The translations under genes and the position numbers were made by a program. The notes under the pieces were generated by a model that was not told the origin of the DNA, ran no database searches, and saw nothing but the letters and a program-made list of their open reading frames with translations. Of a stretch of DNA of 64,000 bases, positions 33,180-43,242 are shown piece by piece (position 1 is the first letter of the stretch; every line of letters starts with the position of its first letter). This stretch comes from Cupriavidus sp. MP-37 (GTDB lineage Bacteria; Pseudomonadota; Gammaproteobacteria; Burkholderiales; Burkholderiaceae). The stretch is taken from positions 1,798,001 to 1,862,000 of the forward strand of contig NZ_CP085345.1 in NCBI RefSeq assembly GCF_020618415.1. Reading direction: 5' to 3'.

Positions 33180-35180
33180 ATGCTTGAACAACCCAATGCT
33201 GGCCGTCGCAAGGCCCTGAAGCTATTGGCCGGCGCGCCCATGCTGCCGCTCGGCCTCGCCTCCACCAGCCTGCTGGCAGGCTGCGGCGGCGGCGATGACG
33301 CCGCCGCCACGCCGGCCCCGGCCCCGGCCCCCGCGCCGGGCCCGGCCGCGACCTTCACCACCGCCGAGTTCGTGCCGATGAGCGCACCGACGCTGGCCAC
33401 GCCCGAGGCCATGGCGACCACCACGGTGGGGTCCAGCCTCAAGGTCTCCTTCAGCGATGGCAGCAGCCAGACCTACAAGCTGGCCTACCAGCCCTTCTTC
33501 GTCACCGGCGACACACTGCCCGACGGCAAGGGCGGCACCATCCTGGCGGGCGGCTACTACGACATCAACAACCAGCCGATCATCGATACCTCGGTGCCGG
33601 GCAAGGAACGCCAGTTCTTCTCCGACGCGCCGGACGGCAGCTCGCTGCTGACGCTGGCCAACCCCGCCGTGCCGGGCGTCAAGGGCAACACCGTGTTCGC
33701 GGTGGTGCAGTTCGAATACACCACGCGCAACCAGGGCAATGCCAGCATGTACGGGCTGCTGCCGTCGCCGATCGCGGTGCTGACGCTGGACCAGGACCCG
33801 GCCACCGGCAAGCTGACCCCGGTCAAGTACCACAACGTCGACACCTCGGGCGTCAACGGCCTGTGGATTACCTGCGGTGCCAGCCTGTCGCCGTGGAACA
33901 CGCACCTGTCGAGCGAGGAGTACGAGACCGACCTGATGGACTCCAACGCGGTCACGCAGCTGCAGGGCTACAGCCGCAACCTGTACGGCGACCCCGCCCG
34001 CGCCAATGCCTACCACTACGGCCACCTGCCCGAAGTCACGGTGCACCCGGACGGCACCGGCACGATCAAGAAGCACTACTGCCTGGGCCGCATCTCGCAC
34101 GAGCTGGTGCAGGTCATGCCCGACGAGCGCACCGTGCTGATGGGCGACGATGCCACCAACGGCGGCCTGTTCCTGTTTATCGCCGACCAGCCGCGCGAGC
34201 TGTCCGCCGGCACGCTGTACGTGGCCAAGTGGCACCAGACCTCGGGCACCGGCCCGGGCAGCGCCACGCTGTCGTGGATCCGGCTGGGCCGCGCCACCAG
34301 CGCCGAGATTCGCGCGCTGGTCGACGGCGGCATCCGGCTGGCCGACATCATGGACGTCAAGACCGCCGACCCGGCCGATGCCAGCTACACCCGCATCATT
34401 TACAACGGCAAGCCCAACTGGGTGAAGCTGGTGCCGGGCATGGAAAAGGCCGCGGCGTTCCTGGAAACCCACCGCTATGCCGCGCTGGTCGGCGGCAGCC
34501 TGGGCTTTACCAAGATGGAAGGCACCACCGTCAACATCCGGGACAAGAAGGCCTATTCGGCGATGTCGCGCATCGAGTCGAGCATGCTGGCGGGCAATGC
34601 CGCCAATGCCGGCGACATCCAGGTGGAAGGCCCGTACTCGGGCGCGGTCTACGAGCTCAACCTGAAGGGCGGCCAGGCCGACAGGAGCGGCACGGCGATG
34701 GCGAGCGAATGGGTGCCGGTCGACATGGCCGCGGTGCCGGCGCTGATCAGCGAAGACCTGGGCGGCGGCAAGATGAAGCAGCAGGATGCGCTGGGCAACT
34801 TTGCCAACCCCGACAAGGTGGCCACGCCGGACAACCTGAAGTTCTCGGAAAAGCTGCGCACGCTGTTCGTCGGCGAAGACAGCAACACCCACGTCAACAA
34901 CTTCCTGTGGGCGTACAACGTCGACACCAAGGTACTCAGCCGCGTGCTGTCGTGCCCGGCCGGCGCCGAGTCCACCGGGCTGCATGCGGTCGACGAGATC
35001 AACGGCTGGACCTACGTGATGAGCAACTTCCAGCATGTCGGCGACTGGGAGTCCCCGCTGCACGACAAGGTGAAGGCGCAGCTCGATCCGCTGGTGCGCG
35101 CCAACTACAAGGACCGTTTCGGCGCGGCGGTCGGCTACCTGACCGGTGATCCCACCGGCGTGAAGCTGGCCAAGGCCTGA
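33180..35180 (+). CDS. PhoX-family alkaline phosphatase (Tat-exported)
   Basis: The 666-residue protein has a twin-arginine signal (AGRRKALKLLAGAPMLPLGL) that also ends in a lipobox LLAGCGG near residue 37. It may therefore be exported folded and lipid-anchored. A Pro/Ala linker follows, and the rest matches PhoX/DUF839 phosphatases (YDINNQPIIDTSVPGKERQFF, TPVKYHNVDTSGVNGLWITCGASLSPWNTHLSSEEYE, WAYNVDTKVLSRVLSCPAGAESTGLHAV). PhoX enzymes use Ca and Fe and are usually phosphate-starvation induced; no Pho box was identified here. I use ATG 33180 because it starts the signal peptide. A strong terminator follows the stop. Confidence 0.88.
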   Translation: MLEQPNAGRRKALKLLAGAPMLPLGLASTSLLAGCGGGDDAAATPAPAPAPAPGPAATFTTAEFVPMSAPTLATPEAMATTTVGSSLKVSFSDGSSQTYKLAYQPFFVTGDTLPDGKGGTILAGGYYDINNQPIIDTSVPGKERQFFSDAPDGSSLLTLANPAVPGVKGNTVFAVVQFEYTTRNQGNASMYGLLPSPIAVLTLDQDPATGKLTPVKYHNVDTSGVNGLWITCGASLSPWNTHLSSEEYETDLMDSNAVTQLQGYSRNLYGDPARANAYHYGHLPEVTVHPDGTGTIKKHYCLGRISHELVQVMPDERTVLMGDDATNGGLFLFIADQPRELSAGTLYVAKWHQTSGTGPGSATLSWIRLGRATSAEIRALVDGGIRLADIMDVKTADPADASYTRIIYNGKPNWVKLVPGMEKAAAFLETHRYAALVGGSLGFTKMEGTTVNIRDKKAYSAMSRIESSMLAGNAANAGDIQVEGPYSGAVYELNLKGGQADRSGTAMASEWVPVDMAAVPALISEDLGGGKMKQQDALGNFANPDKVATPDNLKFSEKLRTLFVGEDSNTHVNNFLWAYNVDTKVLSRVLSCPAGAESTGLHAVDEINGWTYVMSNFQHVGDWESPLHDKVKAQLDPLVRANYKDRFGAAVGYLTGDPTGVKLAKA

Positions 35181-35462
35181 CGCGCGGCTGCGTGCGGCAC
35201 TGCAAACGGCGGGCTTCGGCCCGCCGTTTGCATTGGGGCGTGCTCGTCTGCGGTCGCCTGCGGATCCGCTAACACGCACGAACGGTTCAGGCGAGACGGG
35301 GCTAACCCGCATCCGTTGCAACGGCCCCGGCGTACCGAGGATGGCCTCCATGCGGCTTGCGCTGCCGTGTCCTACAGTGGTGGGGGCGCCCGCCACGGCA
35401 CTTCGCCGGCGGCGCGCCATCCGCCCAGGACAACAAGATCCGCATAACAAAGGAGACCAGGC
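35181..35462. other. Intergenic region with terminator
   Basis: The left part contains the perfect hairpin listed separately. From about 35240 to 35450 I see no gene. The AAAGGAGACC before ATG 35463 is the next gene's ribosome-binding site. Confidence 0.5.
35201..35236 (+). terminator. Strong intrinsic terminator after phoX-like gene
   Basis: TGCAAACGGCGGGC (35201-35214) pairs without mismatch with GCCCGCCGTTTGCA (35219-35232) around a TTCG tetraloop. The downstream T-tract is short (TTGG), so efficiency may rest on the 14-bp stem. Its symmetry would also stop transcripts from the other strand. Confidence 0.75.
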
Positions 35463-36923
35463 ATGAAACGAGCTGTCGGGAAAGCCGCGATGCTGTGCCT
35501 CGCCGCCACGCTGCTGTACGGCTGCGGCGGTGACGACGACGAACCGGCGCAGAACCCACCGCCGCAGGCCGAAGAGAAGCGCCCGCAGGACGACCGTACC
35601 TTCACCATGGATGCGGCCACGCTGCCGTTCGCGGCGCTGGCCGGCGCGCCCGAGGCCGACCGCTGGTGGGGCGTGCTGGATGGCGCCGGCTACCGCATCG
35701 AAGTACCGAAGAACTGGAATGGCCGGCTGGTGATGTATGCCCACGGCTATGCCGGCACCGGCGCGGCACTGTCGGTGACGCTTCCCAGCATCCGCCGGCA
35801 CCTGCTGGCCAACGGCTACGCCTGGGCCGCGTCCAGCTATGCCAAGAACTACTATGACGTGCGTGCCGGCCTGGAAGACACCAATGCGCTGGCGCTGGCC
35901 TTCACGCGCATCGCCGCGCAGAACGGGCGCACCCTGGCGGCGCCGTCGCGCCTCTACATCGTCGGCCATTCGATGGGCGGCCATATCTCGGCCGCGGCGG
36001 TCGATGAGGAGAACATCCAGGCCGCCAACCACAAGGTGCGCTACCACGGCGCGGTGCCGATGTGCGGCGTGCTCGGCGATACCGAGCTGTTCAATTACTT
36101 CGGCGCCTACCAGACCGCGGCGCAGCAGCTGGCAGGCTATCCGGTGACGGCGTGGCCGGCGGCCAACTGGGCGCAGATCGGGCCGGCAGTGCGCGCGGCG
36201 CTGTTCACCACCTATCCCGGCCAGACCACGGCGCAGGGCGATACCCTCAAGGCGATCGTGCGCAACCTGACCGGCGGGCAACGGCCGCTGTTCGACTGGG
36301 GCTTCGGCGGCCCGGGCGCGCAGGGGCTGCAGGACGCGGTGTGGAGCACCTTTGGCCAGGATGGCTCGGTCAACGGCATCCTGACGCAGAACGTGGTCAA
36401 CACCACCGGCATCACCTTCCAGTTCGACAACGACCCGGCGCAGTCGGTGGCGGAGCAGTCGTTCAATGCGGGCATCTTCCGCGTGACCGGCAGCGCCGAG
36501 GCCAACCGCGCGCGCAGCGACGGCCTGCGCTGGATTCCCAGGACCAATGCGCGCATCGGCGTGCCGGTGGTGACGCTGCATACGCTGGGCGACATGTACG
36601 TGCCGTTCAGCATGGAGCAGATCTACAAGCGCCGCGCCGATGCCAACGGCACCGCGCAATGGCTGGTGCAGCGCGCCATCCGCGGCGTCAGCCATTGCGA
36701 CTTCACCGTGGCCGAACAGGCCCGGGCCTTCGACGACATGGTCAACTGGGAGCAGAACGGCGTGAAGCCGGCAGGAGACGAGGTGCTGGACGCCGCCACC
36801 GTGGCCAGCCCGGCCTACGGCTGCAAGTTCACCGACAACACGCTGGCAAGCGGCGACGAAAGCCCGACCACGGCGGCGCTGCGGCCGTCGGTGGCGCAGG
36901 CGTTCCCGTGCGCGCCGGGCTGA
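35463..36923 (+). CDS. Lipoprotein alpha/beta hydrolase
   Basis: The 486-residue protein has a lipoprotein signal (AAMLCLAATLLYGCGG, lipid Cys near residue 21). The hydrolase domain reads NWNGRLVMYAHGYAGTG (oxyanion loop) and IVGHSMGGHISAAAV with nucleophile Ser170. The later PVVTLHTLGDMYVPFSMEQ may hold the acid, and VSHCDFTVAE the His. The fold resembles secreted lipases or tannase-like esterases. Cys residues in MCGVLGD and YGCKF could form disulfides. The substrate is unknown. An AAGGAG site precedes the ATG. A terminator-like hairpin follows. Confidence 0.75.
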   Translation: MKRAVGKAAMLCLAATLLYGCGGDDDEPAQNPPPQAEEKRPQDDRTFTMDAATLPFAALAGAPEADRWWGVLDGAGYRIEVPKNWNGRLVMYAHGYAGTGAALSVTLPSIRRHLLANGYAWAASSYAKNYYDVRAGLEDTNALALAFTRIAAQNGRTLAAPSRLYIVGHSMGGHISAAAVDEENIQAANHKVRYHGAVPMCGVLGDTELFNYFGAYQTAAQQLAGYPVTAWPAANWAQIGPAVRAALFTTYPGQTTAQGDTLKAIVRNLTGGQRPLFDWGFGGPGAQGLQDAVWSTFGQDGSVNGILTQNVVNTTGITFQFDNDPAQSVAEQSFNAGIFRVTGSAEANRARSDGLRWIPRTNARIGVPVVTLHTLGDMYVPFSMEQIYKRRADANGTAQWLVQRAIRGVSHCDFTVAEQARAFDDMVNWEQNGVKPAGDEVLDAATVASPAYGCKFTDNTLASGDESPTTAALRPSVAQAFPCAPG

Positions 36924-36950
36924 CCGCCGCGTTTTGGACTAGTTGGGCTG

Positions 36951-36980
36951 ATCGGCGCGCGGTCCGCGCGCCGATTCTGC
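36951..36980. terminator. Hairpin between the hydrolase and methyltransferase genes
   Basis: ATCGGCGCGCG (36951-36961) pairs fully with CGCGCGCCGAT (36965-36975). No long T-run follows, so it may be a weak bidirectional terminator. Confidence 0.5.
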
Positions 36981-37022
36981 TACGCTAGGCCCGTTCCCTC
37001 TGCTTGCGCCTGCACATCCATC

Positions 37023-37640
37023 ATGACCGGCCCGACCCACGACCCCGACGCGCGCCGCATGGCGCCCGCCACCGAGCGCAACCGCGAGCCCATCCTCGCC
37101 GTGCTGCGCCAGGTGCTGCCCGCCAGCGGCACAGTGCTGGAAATCGCCAGCGGCACCGGCCAGCACGCCGTGCACTTTGCCGCGGCGCTGCCGGGGATCA
37201 CCTGGCAGCCCAGCGATCCGGACGCCGCCGCGCGCGCGTCGATCGCGGCCTGGACCGCGCACGCGGGCCTGGCCAATGTGCGCGCGCCGCTGGCGCTGGA
37301 TGTCTGCCGCCAGCCGTGGGGCATCGACGCCGCCGATGCGGTGGTCTGCATCAACATGATCCATATCGCCCCGTGGGCCGCGGCCGAGGCGCTGTTCGCC
37401 GGCGCCGGCAAATTGCTGGGCCCCGGTGGCGTGCTGTTCCTGTACGGACCTTATCGCCGCGGCGGCGCGCACACCGCGCCCAGCAACGCCGCCTTCGACG
37501 CGCAGCTGCGCGCCACCGACCCCGACTGGGGCGTGCGCGACATGGAAGCCGTGATCGCGCTGGGCGCGGCGCAGGGCCTGCGCTGCGACGAGCCGGTGCC
37601 GATGCCGGCCAACAACTTCTGCCTGGTGCTGCGCAAGTAG
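37023..37640 (+). CDS. DUF938-family SAM-dependent methyltransferase-like protein
   Basis: This 205-residue cytoplasmic protein has a class I methyltransferase fold: ATERNREPILAVLRQVLP, the SAM-binding VLEIASGTGQHAVHFA, WQPSDPD, and CINMIHIAPWAAAEALF. The tail reads LFLYGPYRRGGAHTAPSNAAFDAQLR. This is the DUF938 set of blocks. The substrate is unknown. Start ATG 37023 has only a poor ribosome-binding site. No operon partner is obvious. Confidence 0.87.
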   Translation: MTGPTHDPDARRMAPATERNREPILAVLRQVLPASGTVLEIASGTGQHAVHFAAALPGITWQPSDPDAAARASIAAWTAHAGLANVRAPLALDVCRQPWGIDAADAVVCINMIHIAPWAAAEALFAGAGKLLGPGGVLFLYGPYRRGGAHTAPSNAAFDAQLRATDPDWGVRDMEAVIALGAAQGLRCDEPVPMPANNFCLVLRK

Positions 37641-37665
37641 GGCGCCGCGCGCGGGCTGCGCGGAT

Positions 37666-38430
37666 TCAGCCGCGCACCAGCATCACCACCGCGGTGGCGA
37701 TCAGGCACACGGCAAACAACGCGCGCAGGCGGCGCTCGGGCATGCGGTGCGCCAGCGCCACGCCCCATGAGATGGTCAGCATGCCGCCCAGCGACAGCGG
37801 AATGCCGCTGGCCCAGTCGACCTGGCCGGCATGGGCATAGGTGGCCAGCGCCACCACCGCGCCGGGCGTGACCAGCGCCAGCGCCAGGCCCTGTGCCGCC
37901 GCCTGGCGCAGCCCGAACAGTCCGACCAGCGCCGGTGCGGCGACCACGCCGCCGCCCACGCTGAAGAAGCCCGAGAACAAGCCGCCGACCACGCCCACCA
38001 GCGGCATCCAGCGTGGCGAGACGCGGGCCTGTTGCACCGTCACGGCGCGCCCTGGCAGCAGGCGCCACAGGAAGTACAGCGCCATGCCGATCATGAACAG
38101 CGCGAAGATCCGCCGCAGCAACTGCGCATCCATCGCGGTGGCCGCGCGCGCCGAAAGCCACGTCGCCAGCACCGCCGACAGTCCGAGCACCACCGCCGTG
38201 CGCAGCGCAATGTCGGCGCGCTTGCGGTATTGCCAGAAGCCGATCAGCACGTTGGGCGCGATCATCACCAGCGCGGTGCCCTGCGCCAGCTGCTGGTCCA
38301 TGCCGAACAGCAGCCCCAGCGCCGGAATCGCGATCAGCCCGCCGCCTATGCCGAACAGCCCGCCCACCGCGCCCAGCAAACCACCAAGTCCGAAGATCAG
38401 CAGGGAGGACAGCAGCAGGTGGTCAGGCAT
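37666..38430 (-). CDS. TauE/SafE-family membrane permease
   Basis: The 254-residue membrane protein has about eight helices. The repeated TauE/SafE motifs are FGLGGLLGAVGGLFGIGGGLIAIPALGLLF and GVVGGLFSGFFSVGGGVVAAPALVGLFGL. It would move sulfite or another small sulfur anion across the inner membrane. It lies next to a cysteine synthase gene in divergent orientation, which makes a sulfur-related role plausible. This is the second TauE/SafE gene in the window. It begins at ATG 38428-38430, inside a longer frame without family residues. Confidence 0.88.
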   Translation of the reverse strand: MPDHLLLSSLLIFGLGGLLGAVGGLFGIGGGLIAIPALGLLFGMDQQLAQGTALVMIAPNVLIGFWQYRKRADIALRTAVVLGLSAVLATWLSARAATAMDAQLLRRIFALFMIGMALYFLWRLLPGRAVTVQQARVSPRWMPLVGVVGGLFSGFFSVGGGVVAAPALVGLFGLRQAAAQGLALALVTPGAVVALATYAHAGQVDWASGIPLSLGGMLTISWGVALAHRMPERRLRALFAVCLIATAVVMLVRG

Positions 38431-38614
38431 CGGTGCAAGGGGGTAATGCGGGGATTTGAGGCCGGATTCCGGAGAAAGCGGGGGCAAGGCGCGGCGGCCT
38501 CAATCATACGCGAGCGCCCCGGCGGGCGCTTTGCACTAGAATCGGCGAGGCCATTCGATTCCCGCGCTGCGCGGCCTGCCGGCTTGCCGCAGCGCATCCG
38601 CCACGGAGAACACG

Positions 38615-39532
<918 letters not shown>

Positions 39533-39567
39533 GCGGCGTGAGCGTTGTGCGCGCCCGGCTTGGGCGC

Positions 39568-40704
39568 TCAGAACGCTTCGTTGATCTGAAAGTAGACGCC
39601 GCGCGTGCGCCGGCCGAAGCCGGCATCGAGCCGCACATTGACGCGCGGCTTGAACTCGAAGCGGTAGCCGATGCCGGCGTTCGGCAGCCAGTGCGCCGAC
39701 GCCAGCTCGCCCGGCTTGGGCGCAATCGCCCCGGTGCCGGCCCAGAACACCATGCCCTGCCGGCCGGCGAGATGCAGCCGGTATTCCACCTGCGCCATGA
39801 CCACGTTGCGGTCGCGGTACTGCCCCAGGAAATAGCCGCGCATGCGCTTGTTATCGCCCAGCTGCGACAGCATGTTCCACGGCACGTCGCCCCAGCTGAA
39901 GCGGCCGTAGAGGTCGAACGCCAGCACATCGCGCCCGCGCAGGCGGTGGTAGCGGTCATAGGACCATTCCAGCGTCTCGAAATCGGTATTGCTGCCCAGC
40001 GCGCGCCGGTACAGCGCGGCATTGGCGACCAGCGCCTGGCCGGAATAGGGATTGGGCAGGAAGTCGCGCGTGTCGTACGAGAAATGCGCGGTCACGCCGG
40101 CGCTGAACACATGCGGCCCGTTAGGATCGGTGGCCAGCGCGCTGGCCGCGCCGCGCTGCAGGCTGTTGGCATCGTCGTTCTGCACCGAGAAGCCGGCGCC
40201 GACATAGGTGTTGGGCCGCACCCGCATCAGCATGCGTGGCTGCAGGAAGAACTCGCGCCGGGTATAGCCTTCTTTGTTGGCATCGTTGCTGGCGCGGTCG
40301 TAGCCGATGCCCCAATAGGACGTCGGCATGTTGAGCACCGCGCCGGTGACGACGAAGCGGTAGCTGTCGTCGGCAAAGAAGGTGGTGTTGTCCACGCCCA
40401 GGCCGATCGCGCCGCGCGTGGTGACGAAGCCGTGCAAATTGAGCGTTGAGACCTGCGTGCCGGCCTGCGCGTTGGGCGGCTGGTACAGCCCGATCGCCGC
40501 CATGCCGAGGCCCAGGCCCATCTCCGGGTTGTAGAACGGCCCCGGCAGCACGCCCCAGTCCATGCCGTGGCTCAGGTCCACCTGGCTGGATGCGCCCAGC
40601 CGCGTCAGCAACCGGTCGATCCAGCCCGGCTGGTCCGCGTGCGCCGGCGCGCCGGCGCACAGCAGGGCGAGGGTGGCGGCAAGGCGGCGGTGCAGCGCGG
40701 ACAT
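39568..40704 (-). CDS. BamA/TamA-like outer-membrane beta-barrel protein
   Basis: This 378-residue exported protein has a signal peptide (LAATLALLCAGAPAHA, cut near residue 23). The rest is beta-barrel text of alternating residues. The MRGYFLGQYRDRNVVMAQVEYR stretch is the L6-type (V/I)RG(F/Y) segment and strand of Omp85 barrels. It ends ...VYFQINEAF with a terminal Phe, as in outer-membrane proteins. POTRA domains are missing, so it is a barrel-only member of unknown substrate. It precedes (on the minus strand, follows) a second barrel gene 13 bases away, suggesting an operon. Confidence 0.8.
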   Translation of the reverse strand: MSALHRRLAATLALLCAGAPAHADQPGWIDRLLTRLGASSQVDLSHGMDWGVLPGPFYNPEMGLGLGMAAIGLYQPPNAQAGTQVSTLNLHGFVTTRGAIGLGVDNTTFFADDSYRFVVTGAVLNMPTSYWGIGYDRASNDANKEGYTRREFFLQPRMLMRVRPNTYVGAGFSVQNDDANSLQRGAASALATDPNGPHVFSAGVTAHFSYDTRDFLPNPYSGQALVANAALYRRALGSNTDFETLEWSYDRYHRLRGRDVLAFDLYGRFSWGDVPWNMLSQLGDNKRMRGYFLGQYRDRNVVMAQVEYRLHLAGRQGMVFWAGTGAIAPKPGELASAHWLPNAGIGYRFEFKPRVNVRLDAGFGRRTRGVYFQINEAF

Positions 40705-40717
40705 GGTCTGGGCAGCG

Positions 40718-41818
40718 TCAGAAGCGGAGGAATCCGGTCGCGATCACGTTGTTGCGGTTGTAGCCATAGCCGACCTCCAGCAGCAGCCCGACGTACTTGT
40801 TGACGGTCCAGTTCATGCCTACCGAGCCGCTCCAGGCGCCCGCCACTTTTTCATCGATCTGGTAGTTCAGCCGCCGGGTCTGGTCGCTGCCCGGCACTGG
40901 CACGTCGAAATGTCCGGTGATGCTGGCGTGGGTGCGGAACCAGGTGGCGCCCACATAGGGCGTCAGCACGCCGAAGCGGCCCAGCCGGAAGTTCCAGCCG
41001 ACACGCGGGCCGATATTGAGCGATTTCACCGGTGTGTCCGACATCGAGATATCGGAGACGGTAAACGTCACCGGCAGCGAGAAGAACAGGTCGCCGTAGG
41101 CGCCCACCAGCGTAAAGCCCGCGCCGTACGAGTGCCCGCTGTAGCTGGCATGCTGCGTCGGCAGCCGGATCGGCCTGGCGCAATCCGGCCGCGGCCGGCG
41201 CCCGCCGCAGCCGACATCGATGCCGAAAAAGCGCTCCAGCTCGGTCAGCGACGAGAAGCGGATGCCGATATCGCCGCTGCCGCGCACCGTGCCGAGCATG
41301 CCATAGACGTTCATGAACGGGAACAGCCACGCGCCGACCTGCACCTGGTTCGAGGTATTGCGGATGCGCGACTGGTCGAAGCGCACGAAATCCGCGCTGC
41401 GCAGCGGCGCGCTGCCCGCCGAAACGCTCAGCCCGCTCAGCTGGTAGCGCTGGTGGCCGTCGAAATACGAATAGCCGACGTCATAGGGGTTGGGCAGGTC
41501 ATAGCCTTTGTCGATCACGCGCTGGGCAAAGAACGGCAGCGCGCGGTCCCATTGGCGCGGGGTGGTGTCCGGTTCGCCGGTGCCGGGCTGCGCGGGCGGG
41601 CCGACATAGCCGCGATAGGGCCCGGCCGAGGTGTTGGCGCCGGGTACCGCGCTGGTGCTGGCCGCCGCTTCGCCGCCGTTGCCGGCGACCCACGCCTGTG
41701 CGGTGATCGGCGGGCACGCCAGCGCTGCCAGTAGCACGACGGTGCCAACGGCGCGCGGCCACTTTGCGGCAAAGCGGATGCGGCGTGGCGTGGCGGCCGT
41801 GGCGGCACCTGGCGGCAT
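40718..41818 (-). CDS. Outer-membrane beta-barrel protein of unknown function
   Basis: The 366-residue protein has a signal peptide (AVGTVVLLAALACPPITAQA). A Gly/Ala/Pro-rich linker follows, and then amphipathic strands typical of a barrel (NQVQVGAWLFPFMNVYGML, YGAGFTLVGAYGDLFFSLPVTFTV, IGPRVGWNFRLGRFGVLTPYVG). It ends with ...NNVIATGFLRF, again a terminal Phe. No named family comes to mind beyond general porin or autotransporter-like barrels. The ATG at 41816-41818 is chosen over upstream in-frame starts because of a GGGGAGAG site just before it. It shares an operon with the BamA-like gene. Confidence 0.75.
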   Translation of the reverse strand: MPPGAATAATPRRIRFAAKWPRAVGTVVLLAALACPPITAQAWVAGNGGEAAASTSAVPGANTSAGPYRGYVGPPAQPGTGEPDTTPRQWDRALPFFAQRVIDKGYDLPNPYDVGYSYFDGHQRYQLSGLSVSAGSAPLRSADFVRFDQSRIRNTSNQVQVGAWLFPFMNVYGMLGTVRGSGDIGIRFSSLTELERFFGIDVGCGGRRPRPDCARPIRLPTQHASYSGHSYGAGFTLVGAYGDLFFSLPVTFTVSDISMSDTPVKSLNIGPRVGWNFRLGRFGVLTPYVGATWFRTHASITGHFDVPVPGSDQTRRLNYQIDEKVAGAWSGSVGMNWTVNKYVGLLLEVGYGYNRNNVIATGFLRF

Positions 41819-41974
41819 GGCTCTCCCCTGGCGGTTGTGCATGGTCGTCGCCAGAAGATACTGGTGCGCGCCGCACGAGGCAATGCGGGTGGCGCCCAAT
41901 CCGTTGCAATGGCCGCGTCGGCAAGAAAGACTAAGATCTCCCGGTGAAAACGTTCATATCGCACGCGCGTCGGT

Positions 41975-42463
41975 TCAGTGCGACAGCAGGCCGTGCCGCT
42001 TGTGCCAGTCGGCCAGCGATTCCTCCGGCCACGTGTCGCAGTGGACATGGCCCTTGCCGCGCGGCACGTCGACCCATGGCGCCACCGAGTCCAGCGAGGC
42101 CTCCACCACCTCCGGCGGGCGCGGCAGCGGCGTATCGATGGCCGAGGCATGGGGATACAGCATGTCAGGCCAGCGCGGGTCCCACAGCCATAGCGCGCTG
42201 CCGCACTTCACGCAGAAATGCCGCTGCGCCGGCGATCTGCGCGCGCGCTTGCCGGGCTCGCGCAGCACCGCGTGATACACGCCCAGGTGCTTGCGCCCGC
42301 GCACGCGCAGCGTGGCGGCATCACCGCCGATGTTGATGGCATAGCCGCCGCCGCCCGCCGTCTTGCGGCAGATCGAGCAATGGCAATGCATGTAAGGGCA
42401 GGGCGAATCGGACTCGAGCGAGAAGTGGACCGCGCCGCAATGGCAGGAGCCGTCGAGATGCAT
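41975..42463 (-). CDS. GFA-family protein (CENP-V/Gfa zinc fold)
   Basis: This 162-residue protein has the GFA zinc-binding pattern: GSCHCGAVHF, CPYMHCHCSICRKTAGG, and later HFCVKCGSALW. The Cys pairs bind two zinc ions. GFA proteins were described as glutathione-dependent formaldehyde-activating, but most are of unknown function. Everything conserved is present. I chose ATG 42461-42463 because the conserved fold starts right after it. Confidence 0.88.
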   Translation of the reverse strand: MHLDGSCHCGAVHFSLESDSPCPYMHCHCSICRKTAGGGGYAINIGGDAATLRVRGRKHLGVYHAVLREPGKRARRSPAQRHFCVKCGSALWLWDPRWPDMLYPHASAIDTPLPRPPEVVEASLDSVAPWVDVPRGKGHVHCDTWPEESLADWHKRHGLLSH

Positions 42464-42547
42464 GGGATGGGCCTTTGCACGGTGGCGTTCAGGACAGTCC
42501 ATTGACTGTAGAAAACCCCCGCCAAAGTGCCAAGCCCGGGCAGGCGC

Positions 42548-43210
42548 CTAGCGCGCCTTGCGGAACGTCAGGTTGATGCGCAGCGATCCCAGCAGCGGAT
42601 GATCGCCCTCGGCCAGCGGCGCCACGCCATGGAACGCCAGCCGCGACGGCCCGCCCCACACCACCACGTCGCCGTGCGCCAGCCGTATCCGCTGCGGCTT
42701 GTCGGCACGGCGCATGCCGCCGAACAGGAACACCGCCGGCAGCCCCAGCGACACCGAGACGATCGGCGCGGTGAAATCGCGCTCGTCGCGGTCCTGGTGC
42801 AGCGACAAGCGGGTGCCCGGCACATAGCGGTTGATCAGGCAGGCATCCGGCGCAAAGCCGGCAAAGCCCGCCTGCGCTGCCGCGCCGGCGGCCAGCTCGC
42901 GGAAACTCGCGGGCATCTCCGGCCACGCCTGTCCGCTCAGCGGATCGACCGGGTCATAGCGATAGCCGCGCGCGTCGGAGACCCAGCCGCACGCGCCGCA
43001 GTTGGTCATCGCCACCGACATCTTCAGGCCGCCGGGGGTGACCATGTGCCGCCACGGGGCCAGGGCGACGATGGCCTGCACGTCGGCGAGCAGCACTTCG
43101 GCATCTGCCCGCGCTACGCCACGCAGGACGACGGCGCCGTCCGCGAGGGGTTCGATGGCGGGGGTGGCGGCGCTGTCTTCGGGCAGGTCGTCGAACAGGT
43201 CGAACGTCAT
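42548..43210 (-). CDS. alkB: Alkylated-DNA repair dioxygenase AlkB
   Basis: The 220-residue enzyme removes methyl groups from 1-methyladenine and 3-methylcytosine, using Fe(II) and 2-oxoglutarate. The iron ligands fall at His138, Asp140 (LHQDRDE) and His194 (FHGVAPL). The 2-oxoglutarate arginines lie in RINLTFRKAR (Arg211 and Arg217). These are shifted by seven from the residue numbers I recall for E. coli AlkB, with spacing unchanged. It stands alone; no adaptive-response gene (ada) is next to it. Confidence 0.93.
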   Translation of the reverse strand: MTFDLFDDLPEDSAATPAIEPLADGAVVLRGVARADAEVLLADVQAIVALAPWRHMVTPGGLKMSVAMTNCGACGWVSDARGYRYDPVDPLSGQAWPEMPASFRELAAGAAAQAGFAGFAPDACLINRYVPGTRLSLHQDRDERDFTAPIVSVSLGLPAVFLFGGMRRADKPQRIRLAHGDVVVWGGPSRLAFHGVAPLAEGDHPLLGSLRINLTFRKAR

Positions 43211-43242
43211 GGTGGGGAGGGTGCCGCCATGGCCTGGTGTGC

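Noticed and set aside
33222..36695. A 1157-residue open frame antisense to the PhoX-like and hydrolase genes
   Set aside because: It spans two well-supported sense genes and the terminator between them, and reads as arginine/histidine/alanine-rich shadow sequence.
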